From: Deltaproteobacteria bacterium | Lineage (GTDB): Bacteria; Desulfobacterota; Desulfobulbia; Desulfobulbales; BM004 | Length of the DNA: 8,117 nt | Direction: 5' to 3' | Assembly: GCA_019312695.1 (NCBI GenBank) | Contig: JAFDCT010000026.1 | Location: 1 to 8,117, forward strand | Shown here: piece by piece, positions 1-6,810 of the stretch | Layout of the letters: every line of letters begins with the position of its first letter | Numbering within the stretch: position 1 is the stretch's first letter | The notes under the pieces: generated by a model | What the model was told of the DNA's origin: nothing | The model's input: the letters and a program-made list of their open reading frames with translations, nothing else | Database searches by the model: none | Position numbers and translations under genes: made by a program

Positions 1-492
1 CTTTTTCGGGAAGACCTCTACTACAGGATTAATGTCATTCCCATTTATCTGCCGCCGCTGCGGGACAGGCGTGATGACATTCCCCTGCTTGCCGACACCT
101 TTATCCACCGGATGAGATTGAAAACCGAAAAGGGGATCACGGGTATTGCCAAAGCTGCTCTGGATGTTTTCATGGAATACGGCTGGCCGGGAAATATTAG
201 GGAATTGATCAACGTTATCGAGTATGCCTTTGTACTCTGCCCGCAGGGGGAGATTTCCTTATCCCACCTGCCGGCCCAGTTGCTTGGGCACCATCCGATA
301 CATGTCCAGCAAGCCTCAAGGACAAGAAGCAAAAGACAAAGAGGCGATGAGCGCCAGGAGCTTATAAAAGCCCTGCAGGCAGCGGATGGCAACAAGTCTG
401 AAGCAGCGAGAAGGCTGGGAGTAAGCCGGGTAACGCTCTGGAAGCGTATTAAAAAGCATGATATTCAAGTAGATAAACAGATCCGTGATTAA
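1..492 (+). CDS. Sigma-54-dependent transcriptional activator (NtrC family), C-terminal part only
   Basis: The frame is open from base 1, so the 5' part of the gene lies outside the window and 163 codons remain. Residues 1-35 carry the LFREDLYYRINV and LPPLRDRRDDIPLL motifs typical of the end of the sigma-54-interaction AAA+ domain. Residues 61-69 (GWPGNIREL) are the sensor II region. A basic linker at about 105-118 leads to a Fis-type helix-turn-helix at about 131-152 (NKSEAARRL...RVTLWKRI), which binds enhancer-like sites far upstream of sigma-54 promoters. The ATPase Walker motifs and the GAFTGA loop precede the window, so the N-terminal sensory domain (receiver, PAS, GAF or none) and the target genes cannot be named. 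Family assignment is firm. No sigma-54 promoter was recognised nearby that would point to a local target. Confidence 0.95.
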   Translation, partial: LFREDLYYRINVIPIYLPPLRDRRDDIPLLADTFIHRMRLKTEKGITGIAKAALDVFMEYGWPGNIRELINVIEYAFVLCPQGEISLSHLPAQLLGHHPIHVQQASRTRSKRQRGDERQELIKALQAADGNKSEAARRLGVSRVTLWKRIKKHDIQVDKQIRD

Positions 493-592
493 ATTGACTA
501 CAGGATGTTTTTAACGGCGCCCTGAATTACTTTGCAGTTGAATATGTGGGGTTTGCTTCAATATGCTGCCAGTCATCAAATATTCAGGGACA

Positions 593-619
593 TTGAAAAG
601 TGTTGGAATACAGTATAAA
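593..619 (+). promoter_or_regulatory. Weak sigma-70-like promoter candidate upstream of dtd
   Basis: TTGAAA at 593-598 and TATAAA at 614-619 resemble -35 and -10 hexamers. The spacer is only 15 bases, shorter than the usual 16-18, so this is a tentative call. It would place the start of transcription just upstream of the 642-674 hairpin and about 95 bases before the dtd start. The rest of the 493-722 spacer shows no gene and no clear terminator for the preceding activator gene. Confidence 0.2.
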
Positions 620-641
620 AACAGTAGCTGCAAAAAGAAGA

Positions 642-674
642 TAGGATAAGAGGCTGAACACTATTCTTGTCCTA
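642..674 (+). promoter_or_regulatory. 10-bp inverted repeat (hairpin) in the dtd leader
   Basis: Arms TAGGATAAGA (642-651) and TCTTGTCCTA (665-674) pair over 10 bp with one G-U wobble in RNA and a 13-base loop. No T-run follows on the plus strand, so it is not a standard terminator in the dtd direction. On the minus strand the hairpin is followed by a T-rich stretch, but no minus-strand gene ends there. It sits 48 bases before the dtd ATG and could be an operator or a leader structure; the function is unknown. Confidence 0.4.
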
Positions 675-722
675 AACAAAATGGAAAAACATTCCCCGTA
701 ACTTTCACCAATAATTAATAAT

Positions 723-1172
723 ATGCGTGCAGTAGTTCAACTCGCCCAAAAGGCTTCGGTATCGGTCAATGGTGCTGTTATTTCAGAGATTGGCTATGGT
801 TTGCTGGTCCTGCTTGGGGTCAGGAAGAATGATACGCCCAGTGATGCCAGAATGCTGGCGGAAAAAATTGTCCACCTGAGAATTTTCCCCGACCAGGGCA
901 AGTTGATGAATCTTTCGGTTCTCGATGTTAAGGGGCAAATGCTCATAGTGTCACAATTTACCCTTTATGGCGACTGCCGCAAAGGCAGGCGCCCCTCCTA
1001 TTCTGATGCAGCACCACCTGATCAGGCAGAAGAACTCTACGAATTATTTATCAAGGAAACAGCCAGGCTGGGAGTCCCGGTTGCCTCCGGTAAATTTCAG
1101 GCAATGATGGATGTTGCCCTCATTAATGATGGGCCGGTGACTCTGCTGCTTGATTCTGAAAAGTCCTTTTAA
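723..1172 (+). CDS. dtd: D-aminoacyl-tRNA deacylase (D-Tyr-tRNA deacylase)
   Basis: The 149-residue product is full length for DTD, usually about 145-150 residues. This cytosolic homodimer hydrolyses D-amino acids wrongly attached to tRNA (also Gly-tRNA-Ala), a chiral proofreading step in translation. The start MRAVVQ fits the family N-terminus. SQFTLY at 77-82 contains Thr80, the residue discussed as catalytic in the E. coli enzyme. GKFQAMMDV lies at 123-131, and NDGPVT at 135-140 holds the Gly-cisPro motif that rejects L-amino acids. No clear Shine-Dalgarno sequence precedes the ATG (the bases before it are AT-rich), but the conserved N-terminus leaves little doubt about the start. It stands alone, convergent with the next gene, and looks like an ordinary housekeeping gene. 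Confidence 0.97.
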   Translation: MRAVVQLAQKASVSVNGAVISEIGYGLLVLLGVRKNDTPSDARMLAEKIVHLRIFPDQGKLMNLSVLDVKGQMLIVSQFTLYGDCRKGRRPSYSDAAPPDQAEELYELFIKETARLGVPVASGKFQAMMDVALINDGPVTLLLDSEKSF

Positions 1173-1209
1173 ATAATGGTCTTTGCGCTGGATCTCTGTG
1201 TCATGGTCA

Positions 1210-1254
1210 AAATTTTATCCTCAACATATTAAATATATGCCTGCGGTAAAATTT
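1210..1254. terminator. AT-rich nested inverted repeats between convergent genes (possible terminator)
   Basis: AAATTTTA at 1210-1217 pairs with TAAAATTT at 1247-1254. Within the loop, ATATT-A-AATAT (1226-1236) is a second small palindrome. The site lies between the convergent ends of dtd and the DUF1992 gene, where a two-way terminator would be expected. The stem is AT-rich with a long loop and no GC-rich base, so terminator function is only a guess from position. Confidence 0.25.
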
Positions 1255-1326
1255 CTCACATTCCTTAATCTCATGCGAAAATATAAATTATTCTAATAGG
1301 CTTATTTTCTTAGTGAAAAGCAAAAA

Positions 1327-1716
1327 TTACTTTGTCTTGGACTGGTTGACGCTGAGCCGTTCAATTATTTTGCGGTAATACTCCTCCTGCCCTTCAATAT
1401 TGGCGGTATCACCCTTCATGGTATTCAGCTTCAGCACCAGGTAGTTTAATTTTTTTATCTGTTTCACCCTGATGCGCTCATCTTCACAGGTGGCGAGCAA
1501 ATCTTCAATCTGTTGAATTTCTTTTTTGGTCTCAATTTCCGGCGGCAGATAACCCGCATTCTTCAGGATCTTATAGGCCATGCGCAACTCACCGGGAATC
1601 ATATTGTCATTGCTTATCGGCAGAGGCTTGTTGTGCCATGATTCAATGTTAAGGTGGCCCTTTTCGAGGGCTTCGCAGATCTTACGGTCTGCAATAAGTC
1701 GGATTGCCTCAAGCAT
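1327..1716 (-). CDS. DUF1992 (DnaJC28-type conserved domain) protein
   Basis: The 129-residue protein matches the DUF1992 pattern known from bacterial proteins and from the C-terminal part of eukaryotic DNAJC28. It starts with IRLIADRKICEALEKG (5-20), then KPLPI (30-34), and a block around 42-62 containing GELRMAYKILKNAGYLPPE. A charged helical region with Lys/Glu/Ile repeats follows at about 63-115, possibly coiled coil. There is no J domain, signal peptide or membrane segment, so it is probably cytosolic. The bacterial family has no established biochemical role. The motif after the first helix reads SWHNKPLPI where many homologues have a Gly-containing form. No clear Shine-Dalgarno sequence was seen before the ATG. 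It is transcribed away from the protease gene, sharing a 128-base divergent spacer with it. Confidence 0.85.
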   Translation of the reverse strand: MLEAIRLIADRKICEALEKGHLNIESWHNKPLPISNDNMIPGELRMAYKILKNAGYLPPEIETKKEIQQIEDLLATCEDERIRVKQIKKLNYLVLKLNTMKGDTANIEGQEEYYRKIIERLSVNQSKTK

Positions 1717-1779
1717 TGTGTGTTTTAACCAATTGGGCTGCTATATTGTTTCTGTTATTTTTATGCATACAATCACATT

Positions 1780-1798
1780 GCAAATGATTATTATAAAT
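1780..1798. promoter_or_regulatory. Weak Fur-box-like sequence in the divergent spacer
   Basis: Read on the minus strand, these 19 bases match the E. coli Fur consensus at about 13 of 19 positions, with the core ATAATAATCATT the best part. It lies between the divergent DUF1992 and protease genes. The surroundings are very AT-rich, so a match of this quality can easily arise by chance. No confident -35/-10 pair was found for either gene. Confidence 0.15.
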
Positions 1799-1844
1799 TA
1801 ACAAGTAATCTGTGATATGAGAATAAAATTTTTACCTGATTTAT

Positions 1845-2471
1845 ATGATCCAAAAAATGATACTGAAAATTGTCAGACTTTTTATTTTATCTTTGGTTTT
1901 CCTGGCTTCAGGGGCCGCAGCTGATACCATCTATACCTGGATAGATGAAAATGGTGTGCGCCATATGACAAATATTCCGCCTGTTCAACCCTCGGAGAGC
2001 CTCGAAGTGATGAAATCAGAAACTCCTCCAATAACGCAAGAGCCTGAAATACAATATATTCAGCCTGAAGAACCATCCATGGCAGACAAGGAAACGAAAG
2101 TTGAAATTTTAGACAGCCATGTAATTGTTCCGGTCCAGCTCTCTTATGAAGACAGGCGGGTTAATGCCAATCTCCTGCTGGATACAGGATCAACAAATAT
2201 AACCCTGCATAAGGATATTGCCCGAAAACTCCTGGTCAAGAAGTCCCAGAAAGGTTCTATCAGGGTGGCCGGAGGCGATATTATTGATGCCGAAGCGTTC
2301 AGGCTTGATGCGGTTAAAGTTGGACCACACACAAAAAGAAACCTGTTAGCAGGGATCATAGAGCACCGGGGAACGGATGTTCCTTTTGACGGGCTGCTCG
2401 GCATGAATTTTCTCAAGGATTATAAATATACCATTGACTTTCAGGAAAAGGTTCTCCGCTGGTATAAATAA
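1845..2471 (+). CDS. Secreted retropepsin-like aspartic protease with DUF4124 N-terminus
   Basis: The 208-residue product begins with a Sec signal peptide: a short basic N-terminus, a hydrophobic core at about 9-20, and likely cleavage after ASGAAA (residue 26). A DUF4124 segment follows at 27-46 (IYTWIDENGVRHMTNIPP). A Pro/Glu-rich linker of about 40 residues leads to a single retropepsin-like domain at about 88-208. That domain carries the catalytic DTGST motif at 113-117 and the flap-end motif FDGLLGMNFL at 181-190. One DTG motif means the enzyme would act as a dimer, as in retroviral and other bacterial members. Expected location is the periplasm or cell envelope; the substrate is unknown. 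The start could also be Met5 (base 1857), because neither ATG has a clear Shine-Dalgarno sequence. An in-frame TGA at 1818 rules out starts further upstream. Confidence 0.88.
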   Translation: MIQKMILKIVRLFILSLVFLASGAAADTIYTWIDENGVRHMTNIPPVQPSESLEVMKSETPPITQEPEIQYIQPEEPSMADKETKVEILDSHVIVPVQLSYEDRRVNANLLLDTGSTNITLHKDIARKLLVKKSQKGSIRVAGGDIIDAEAFRLDAVKVGPHTKRNLLAGIIEHRGTDVPFDGLLGMNFLKDYKYTIDFQEKVLRWYK

Positions 2472-2530
2472 GGGTTCATAAATTTTTCAGGGCAGCCTGG
2501 CCCAGTCTTTCAAATCTCCTTTTATTTTAG

Positions 2531-2550
2531 TATGTTATAGTCTTAACATA
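2531..2550. promoter_or_regulatory. Perfect 7-bp inverted repeat upstream of hypB (possible operator)
   Basis: TATGTTA (2531-2537) and TAACATA (2544-2550) are exact inverted copies separated by six bases. The 20-base palindrome lies 105 bases before the hypB start, where the operator of a dimeric regulator would be expected. It overlaps TATAGT (2536-2541) and TATAAC (2549-2554), both -10-like. It does not match the FNR/CRP core or the spacing of E. coli NikR half-sites, so no regulator is named. Confidence 0.4.
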
Positions 2551-2574
2551 TAACTCTTTGCACTGGAGGCTTAC

Positions 2575-2607
2575 ATGGAGTATTATCCGGGGCCGTTGCG
2601 ATATTAG
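2575..2607 (+). CDS. Possible 10-residue leader peptide upstream of hypB
   Basis: ATG at 2575 is preceded by a strong Shine-Dalgarno sequence, GGAGG at 2565-2569, with 5-base spacing; this is among the best ribosome sites in the window. The frame encodes MEYYPGPLRY and ends with TAG at 2605-2607, 47 bases before hypB. Directly after it, AATAAA (2609-2614) and TTTATT (2622-2627) can form a 6-bp hairpin. The layout resembles a leader ORF plus a downstream structure, but the peptide has no run of one regulatory amino acid. It could be chance, or the remnant of a lost gene. It is not similar to the start of HypA. Confidence 0.3.
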   Translation: MEYYPGPLRY

Positions 2608-2643
2608 GAATAAATACCTGCTTTATTTGTCATTCACTCTTGA

Positions 2644-2648
2644 AGGAG
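2644..2648 (+). promoter_or_regulatory. Ribosome binding site that fixes the hypB start at TTG 2655
   Basis: AGGAG lies six bases before TTG 2655. An upstream in-frame TTG at 2640 would place this AGGAG inside the coding sequence and has no ribosome site of its own. The protein from 2655 (MRVAVVKNIL) also fits the usual HypB N-terminus better. Confidence 0.7.
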
Positions 2649-2654
2649 AAAACA

Positions 2655-3305
2655 TTGCGAGTAGCGGTTGTAAAAAATATTCTCGATGCCAACAGCAGAA
2701 TTGCCCAGGAAAACAGAAAGCTTTTTGATACCCAGGGGATCACGGTAATAAACCTTATGAGTTCACCTGGAGCAGGAAAAACCACCTTGCTCGAGCAAAT
2801 GGGAAAACATTTTGAGGGGCGGCTCAAAATAGGTGTAATTGAGGGTGATATACAGACGACCCTGGATGCGGAAAGGGTTGCCGCAGCAGGCCTTGAGGCT
2901 GTTCAGATTGAAACGGACGGGGCCTGTCACCTTGATGCCAACATGATCCAGAATGCCCTGGCCGATATAAACCTTGAGGATCTTGACCTATTGGTTGTGG
3001 AAAATGTCGGCAATCTTGTCTGTCCTGCTGAATTCAATGTCGGCGAAGACCATAAGGTGATGATGCTTTCAGTGACAGAGGGGGATGACAAGCCTTACAA
3101 GTATCCGCTCATGTTCAGGGAATCGCGGGTGCTTCTTATCAGTAAAGTTGACCTGCTGCCGCATCTTCGCTGTGACATTGAACATATAAAGAAAGCAGCC
3201 AGGTCGATAAATCCCGATTTGATAATTTTTGAGATTTCCGCCTACACCGGACAGGGACTTGACGATTGGCACAATTGGATACAGGAACAGACCGCAGCAA
3301 AATAA
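2655..3305 (+). CDS. hypB: Hydrogenase nickel-incorporation GTPase HypB
   Basis: HypB is a cytosolic SIMIBI-class GTPase that works with HypA to insert nickel into the large subunit of [NiFe] hydrogenase after the Fe(CN)2CO group is in place. From TTG 2655 the product is 216 residues, normal for the form lacking the His-rich N-terminal nickel store. The Walker A motif SSPGAGKTT lies at 36-44, EGD at 63-65, the metal-site pair Cys91-His92 in DGACHLDAN at 88-96, and a further Cys123 in VENVGNLVCP at 115-124. The guanine-specificity motif SKVD is at 163-166 and the C-terminal SAYTGQGLDDW at 195-205. The N-terminal CxxCGC-type high-affinity nickel motif is absent. The gene overlaps hypF by 40 bases, so the two are probably translated in a coupled way. 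A start at TTG 2640 (221 residues) is possible but less likely. Confidence 0.96.
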   Translation: MRVAVVKNILDANSRIAQENRKLFDTQGITVINLMSSPGAGKTTLLEQMGKHFEGRLKIGVIEGDIQTTLDAERVAAAGLEAVQIETDGACHLDANMIQNALADINLEDLDLLVVENVGNLVCPAEFNVGEDHKVMMLSVTEGDDKPYKYPLMFRESRVLLISKVDLLPHLRCDIEHIKKAARSINPDLIIFEISAYTGQGLDDWHNWIQEQTAAK

Positions 3306-5596
3306 TCCGGGCCCGCCTGGAAATCAGCGGCATTATCCAGGGAGTCGGCTTCAGGCCTTTTATATACAGGCTTGCCAGGAATCATAGGCTGAACGGTTAT
3401 GTAGTCAATACTGCAGCCGGCGTCACCATTGAAGTAGATGGAAGCGCGCCGGAAATTGAGGCTTTCGTCAAGGGAATTTCCACTGAAAAGCCGCCGCTGG
3501 CACACATCGAAGAACTGAAGGCTGTCAGGTCGAAAATTGAACCGGCAGATGCCTTCCAGGAATTTCACATAACCGGCAGTATCTCTGCCGGTAGCAGGAT
3601 AGGACCCATAACGCCGGACTCAGATGTCTGCGTCAACTGCCTTGCTGAGCTTTTTGATCCGGAAGAACGTCGCTATCTGTACCCCTTTATTAATTGTACA
3701 GACTGCGGGCCACGATACACCCTGATTGAAAAAACCCCCTATGACAGATCCCTGACAGTGATGAAAGATTTTGATCTGTGTGCCCGCTGCCTGGCAGAAT
3801 ACAGAGATCCCCTCGATAGGCGCTTTCATGCACAGGCCACCTGCTGTCCTGATTGTGGCCCGGCTGTTACCCTGGTCACACCGGACCGGAGGGCTGTGGA
3901 TGATCCCAATCCCATCCGCAGGGCTGCAGAACTTTTACAGGCTGGCAGGATTGTGGCCATAAAAGGTATCGGCGGTTTTCATCTTGCTGTCAATGCCGCT
4001 GATTATGAGGCAATTGTTAGGCTCAGAGAAAGAAAAGGCAGACCGCACAAACCTCTGGCGGTTATGGCAAAAGATTTCGGTTGGATTAAAACATTTGCCC
4101 AAATTACCCTGGATGAACAAAAAGTACTAAGCGGGCGGGCAAAGCCAATTGTCCTTCTGCAGAAAAAGACCCCTTTCCCCCTGGCCGAGAATGTTGCTCC
4201 GGATAATCGCTTTATAGGGGTAATGCTGCCCTATACCCCTATCCACCATCTGCTGTATCACTACATTGACTTTCAGGCGCTGGTCATGACCAGCGGCAAT
4301 CTTTCCGGTTCGCCTGTAGTCAAGGATAATGAGGACGCCTTTGCAAAACTCGCAGATATTGCAGATTATTTTCTATTGCACAACAGGCCCATTATCACCC
4401 AGGCAGATGATTCAGTCATCCGGATGGATGACAGTTATCAGGCCTTTTACAGAAGGGCGCGATCCTTTGTCCCCAAGGTTATCAACCTGCAACAGAACAG
4501 CGGCCGTACCCTTGCCCTTGGAGCGATTATCAAGAATACCATCTGTCTGACCAAGGAAAAAGAAGCCTTTGTCAGCCAGCACATAGGTGACCTGGACAAC
4601 CTGGATACTCAGCTGCACCAGAAAAACATTTCCAGCCACTTTCAGGCACTGCTGCGGATTAAACCTGATCTGCTGGTGCATTATCTGCATCCTGATTACC
4701 CCGGGAGCAGATATGCCCGCCGCCAGAAGGAAATGCCTGTAATAGGTGTCCAGCATCATCATGCCCATGCTGTAAGCTGCATGGCTGAGCATGGACTTGC
4801 CGGCCCGGTTATAGCAGTAACTCTGGATGGCAACGGCTATGGGCCGGACCACACAGTTTGGGGTGGCGAAGTGCTGCTGGCAGAGTACCATGCGTATAAG
4901 CGATTGGCCCATTTCGAACCGGTAGAGATGCCGGGTGGAGATGCTGCAATCCGTGAACCATGGCGCATGGCGATCAGCCACCTTTACAGGACTTTCGGTC
5001 CCAGCTATAGAGACCTGAACCTGCACCTGCTTCATAAGCACAGGAGCAATATTGGCATCATGCAGCAGATGATTGATAAATCCATAAACGCGCCTCTTAC
5101 TTCAAGTTGCGGCAGGCTTTTCGATGCTGTTGCAGCTTTGCTTGGCCTGAGAGAGTTTGCCAGCTTTGAAGGCCAGGCTGCCGCTGAACTTGAAATGTGC
5201 CTTGAACCGGGGGATGCTGATCCAACATCATATGAATTTGCGGTTGTAAAGTCCGGGGCAGGACCATGGTTATTGCCAGTTGAAAAAATTATCAAGGGAG
5301 TTGTGCAGGATATTCTAGAAGACAGGTCCACTGCGCAGATCAGCAGGCGATTCCATAACACACTGGCAGCCCTCTTTACTAGGGTATGCCGCGAAGCCAG
5401 GGATCAGACAGACATAAACCAGGTTGTCCTTTCAGGTGGTGTTTTTCAAAACCTGAACCTGCACCGACAGCTTAAAACTAACCTTGAAGCCCTATACTTT
5501 ACGGTCTATTCTCATGAGCAGGTGCCAAGCAATGATGGCTGCATTTCTCTGGGGCAGGCTCTTGCCGGCAGGGCGATGTATGAGAGAATGAAGTAA
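3266..5596 (+). CDS. hypF: Carbamoyltransferase HypF (hydrogenase cyanide-ligand synthesis)
   Basis: HypF uses carbamoyl phosphate and ATP to transfer a carbamoyl group to the C-terminal cysteine of HypE, where it becomes the cyanide ligand of the hydrogenase iron. All domains are present in 776 residues, a normal length. The acylphosphatase domain spans 15-105 with GVGFRPF at 26-32. Two zinc-finger units follow: Cys122/125 with Cys144/147, and Cys172/175 with Cys194/197. The YrdC-like domain spans about 212-400 (KGIGGFHL 233-240, KPLAVM 262-267, TSGNLSG 342-348). The Kae1-like domain runs from about 415 to the end, with VQHHHAHAVSC at 495-505, DGNGYGPD at 521-528, SSCGRLFDAVAALLG at 613-627 and LSGGVFQN at 722-729. 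An in-frame TGA at 3260 forces a TTG start at 3266 or 3275, both inside the hypB end. AGGGA at 3253-3257 slightly favours 3266. Confidence 0.97.
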   Translation: MAQLDTGTDRSKIIRARLEISGIIQGVGFRPFIYRLARNHRLNGYVVNTAAGVTIEVDGSAPEIEAFVKGISTEKPPLAHIEELKAVRSKIEPADAFQEFHITGSISAGSRIGPITPDSDVCVNCLAELFDPEERRYLYPFINCTDCGPRYTLIEKTPYDRSLTVMKDFDLCARCLAEYRDPLDRRFHAQATCCPDCGPAVTLVTPDRRAVDDPNPIRRAAELLQAGRIVAIKGIGGFHLAVNAADYEAIVRLRERKGRPHKPLAVMAKDFGWIKTFAQITLDEQKVLSGRAKPIVLLQKKTPFPLAENVAPDNRFIGVMLPYTPIHHLLYHYIDFQALVMTSGNLSGSPVVKDNEDAFAKLADIADYFLLHNRPIITQADDSVIRMDDSYQAFYRRARSFVPKVINLQQNSGRTLALGAIIKNTICLTKEKEAFVSQHIGDLDNLDTQLHQKNISSHFQALLRIKPDLLVHYLHPDYPGSRYARRQKEMPVIGVQHHHAHAVSCMAEHGLAGPVIAVTLDGNGYGPDHTVWGGEVLLAEYHAYKRLAHFEPVEMPGGDAAIREPWRMAISHLYRTFGPSYRDLNLHLLHKHRSNIGIMQQMIDKSINAPLTSSCGRLFDAVAALLGLREFASFEGQAAAELEMCLEPGDADPTSYEFAVVKSGAGPWLLPVEKIIKGVVQDILEDRSTAQISRRFHNTLAALFTRVCREARDQTDINQVVLSGGVFQNLNLHRQLKTNLEALYFTVYSHEQVPSNDGCISLGQALAGRAMYERMK

Positions 5597-5654
5597 GGTG
5601 TGAGGATTAAGGACTAAAAAACGGCTGCCTTGAACTTTCAACCGGGATTATATA

Positions 5655-6758
5655 ATGGAATGGCTCAATACATATAGGGACGGCGAGGTTGCCAGAAAGC
5701 TTGCAGCGTTAATCAAAAAACAGGAGGGGCTCCGGGCTGTCCGCTTCATGGAGGTCTGTGGCACACATACTGTTTCCATCTGCCGTCACGGAATCAGGGA
5801 ATTAATGCCTGCCGCAATCACCCTCACCTCAGGGCCTGGTTGCCCGGTCTGTGTTACGGCCACGGCAGATATAGATACCTTTATTAAAGCTGCTGAACTG
5901 GACGGCTCCATTATCACAACCTTTGGAGATCTCCTTCGAGTCCCGGGGTCAAGGTCCTCCCTGCAGGATGCCCGGACAGAAGGAGCAGATATCAGGACAG
6001 TTTATTCTTCGCTTGATGCACTCCAGATTGCCCGGCAGAATCCTGAGCGCCAGGTTATTTTTCTGGGTGTGGGCTTTGAAACCACTACCCCGACGGTAGC
6101 AGCGGCCATACTCAATGCCGAGCAGGAAGGGTTGCGGAATTTTTCGGTCATTTCGTCGCACAAGCTAATGCCTCCAGCCTTGGACGCTCTGTTGTCAGAC
6201 CCTGAAATACAGATTGACGGCCTTATCTGTCCAGGACATGTTTCTATTATGATTGGTGCAGATGCCTATGAACCCTTTGTGGAGCGTTACAAAATCCCCT
6301 GCGTCATTGCCGGTTTTGAGCCTGTTGATATACTTAAGGCAGTGCTGATGCTTGCGGAGCAGGTTAAAGCGGGAGCGCCCAGGGTTGCAATAGCATACGA
6401 CAGGGCAGTTACGAGAGAAGGTAATCGTCAGGCCATGGGTATCATGTACACGATATTTGAGCCGGCTGATGCATTTTGGCGGGGCTTGACAGTTATTCCC
6501 AGCAGCGGCCTGGAAATCCGTTCTGAATATGATTATTTCAATGCCAGGAAGCGTTTTGACTTAAATATCAAAGAGGCGAAGGATCCTGCCGGCTGTGCCT
6601 GCGGTGATGTTTTAAAATCCATAAAGACGCCGGCAGACTGCAAATTATTCGGTAAGGCATGTATGCCGGAACATCCCATCGGCCCCTGCATGGTCTCAGG
6701 CGAAGGTGCTTGCGGTGCTTTTTATAAATACCGGCAGATGTCGGGACAGCAGAAATGA
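5655..6758 (+). CDS. hypD: Hydrogenase maturation scaffold protein HypD
   Basis: HypD is a [4Fe-4S] protein that, with HypC, forms the scaffold on which the Fe(CN)2CO unit of [NiFe] hydrogenase is built, accepting cyanide from HypE. The 367-residue product is full length. Conserved motifs are MEVCGTHT at 32-39 (Cys35, His38), GPGCPVCVT at 60-68 (Cys63, Cys66), FGDLLRVPGS at 90-99, GFETTTP at 140-146 and ICPGHVS at 191-197. The C-terminal cysteine set is Cys314, Cys316, Cys329, Cys336, Cys345 and Cys353, which includes the cluster ligands. ATG 5655 has only a weak Shine-Dalgarno sequence (GGGA at 5644-5647). The gene follows hypF after 58 bases in the same direction and is probably cotranscribed. 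Its usual partner gene hypC is not between hypF and hypD, nor is hypE downstream. Confidence 0.97.
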   Translation: MEWLNTYRDGEVARKLAALIKKQEGLRAVRFMEVCGTHTVSICRHGIRELMPAAITLTSGPGCPVCVTATADIDTFIKAAELDGSIITTFGDLLRVPGSRSSLQDARTEGADIRTVYSSLDALQIARQNPERQVIFLGVGFETTTPTVAAAILNAEQEGLRNFSVISSHKLMPPALDALLSDPEIQIDGLICPGHVSIMIGADAYEPFVERYKIPCVIAGFEPVDILKAVLMLAEQVKAGAPRVAIAYDRAVTREGNRQAMGIMYTIFEPADAFWRGLTVIPSSGLEIRSEYDYFNARKRFDLNIKEAKDPAGCACGDVLKSIKTPADCKLFGKACMPEHPIGPCMVSGEGACGAFYKYRQMSGQQK

Positions 6759-6790
6759 CCTGCCCGGGAACCGGATAAATGAGGAAAAGA

Positions 6791-6805
6791 AACTCATAAA
6801 GAGTT
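6791..6805 (+). terminator. Small hairpin after hypD (weak terminator candidate)
   Basis: AACTC (6791-6795) and GAGTT (6801-6805) form a 5-bp stem with a 5-base loop, 32 bases after the hypD stop. A second stem, GCACC-GTA-GGTGC, follows at 6817-6829. Neither is followed by a T-run, so rho-independent termination of the hyp operon is possible but not shown. Confidence 0.2.
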
Positions 6806-6810
6806 ACGGA

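Noticed and set aside
493..722. Sigma-54 promoter (GG-N10-GC) after the NtrC-family gene
   Set aside because: GG and GC pairs occur (for example near 547-556) but not at the required 10-base spacing; none was found upstream of hypB or the PAS-LuxR gene either.
2490..2503. GGGC/GCCC stem after the protease gene as a terminator
   Set aside because: Only 4 bp with a 6-base loop and no T-run following, so it is too weak to call.
4412..5041. 209-codon minus-strand open frame inside hypF
   Set aside because: Lies fully antisense to conserved hypF domains and has no recognisable domain; a shadow of hypF codon usage.
5597..5654. hypC remnant between hypF and hypD
   Set aside because: The 58 bases contain no frame with HypC features (such as an N-terminal Met-Cys) and are far too short for the roughly 80-codon gene.
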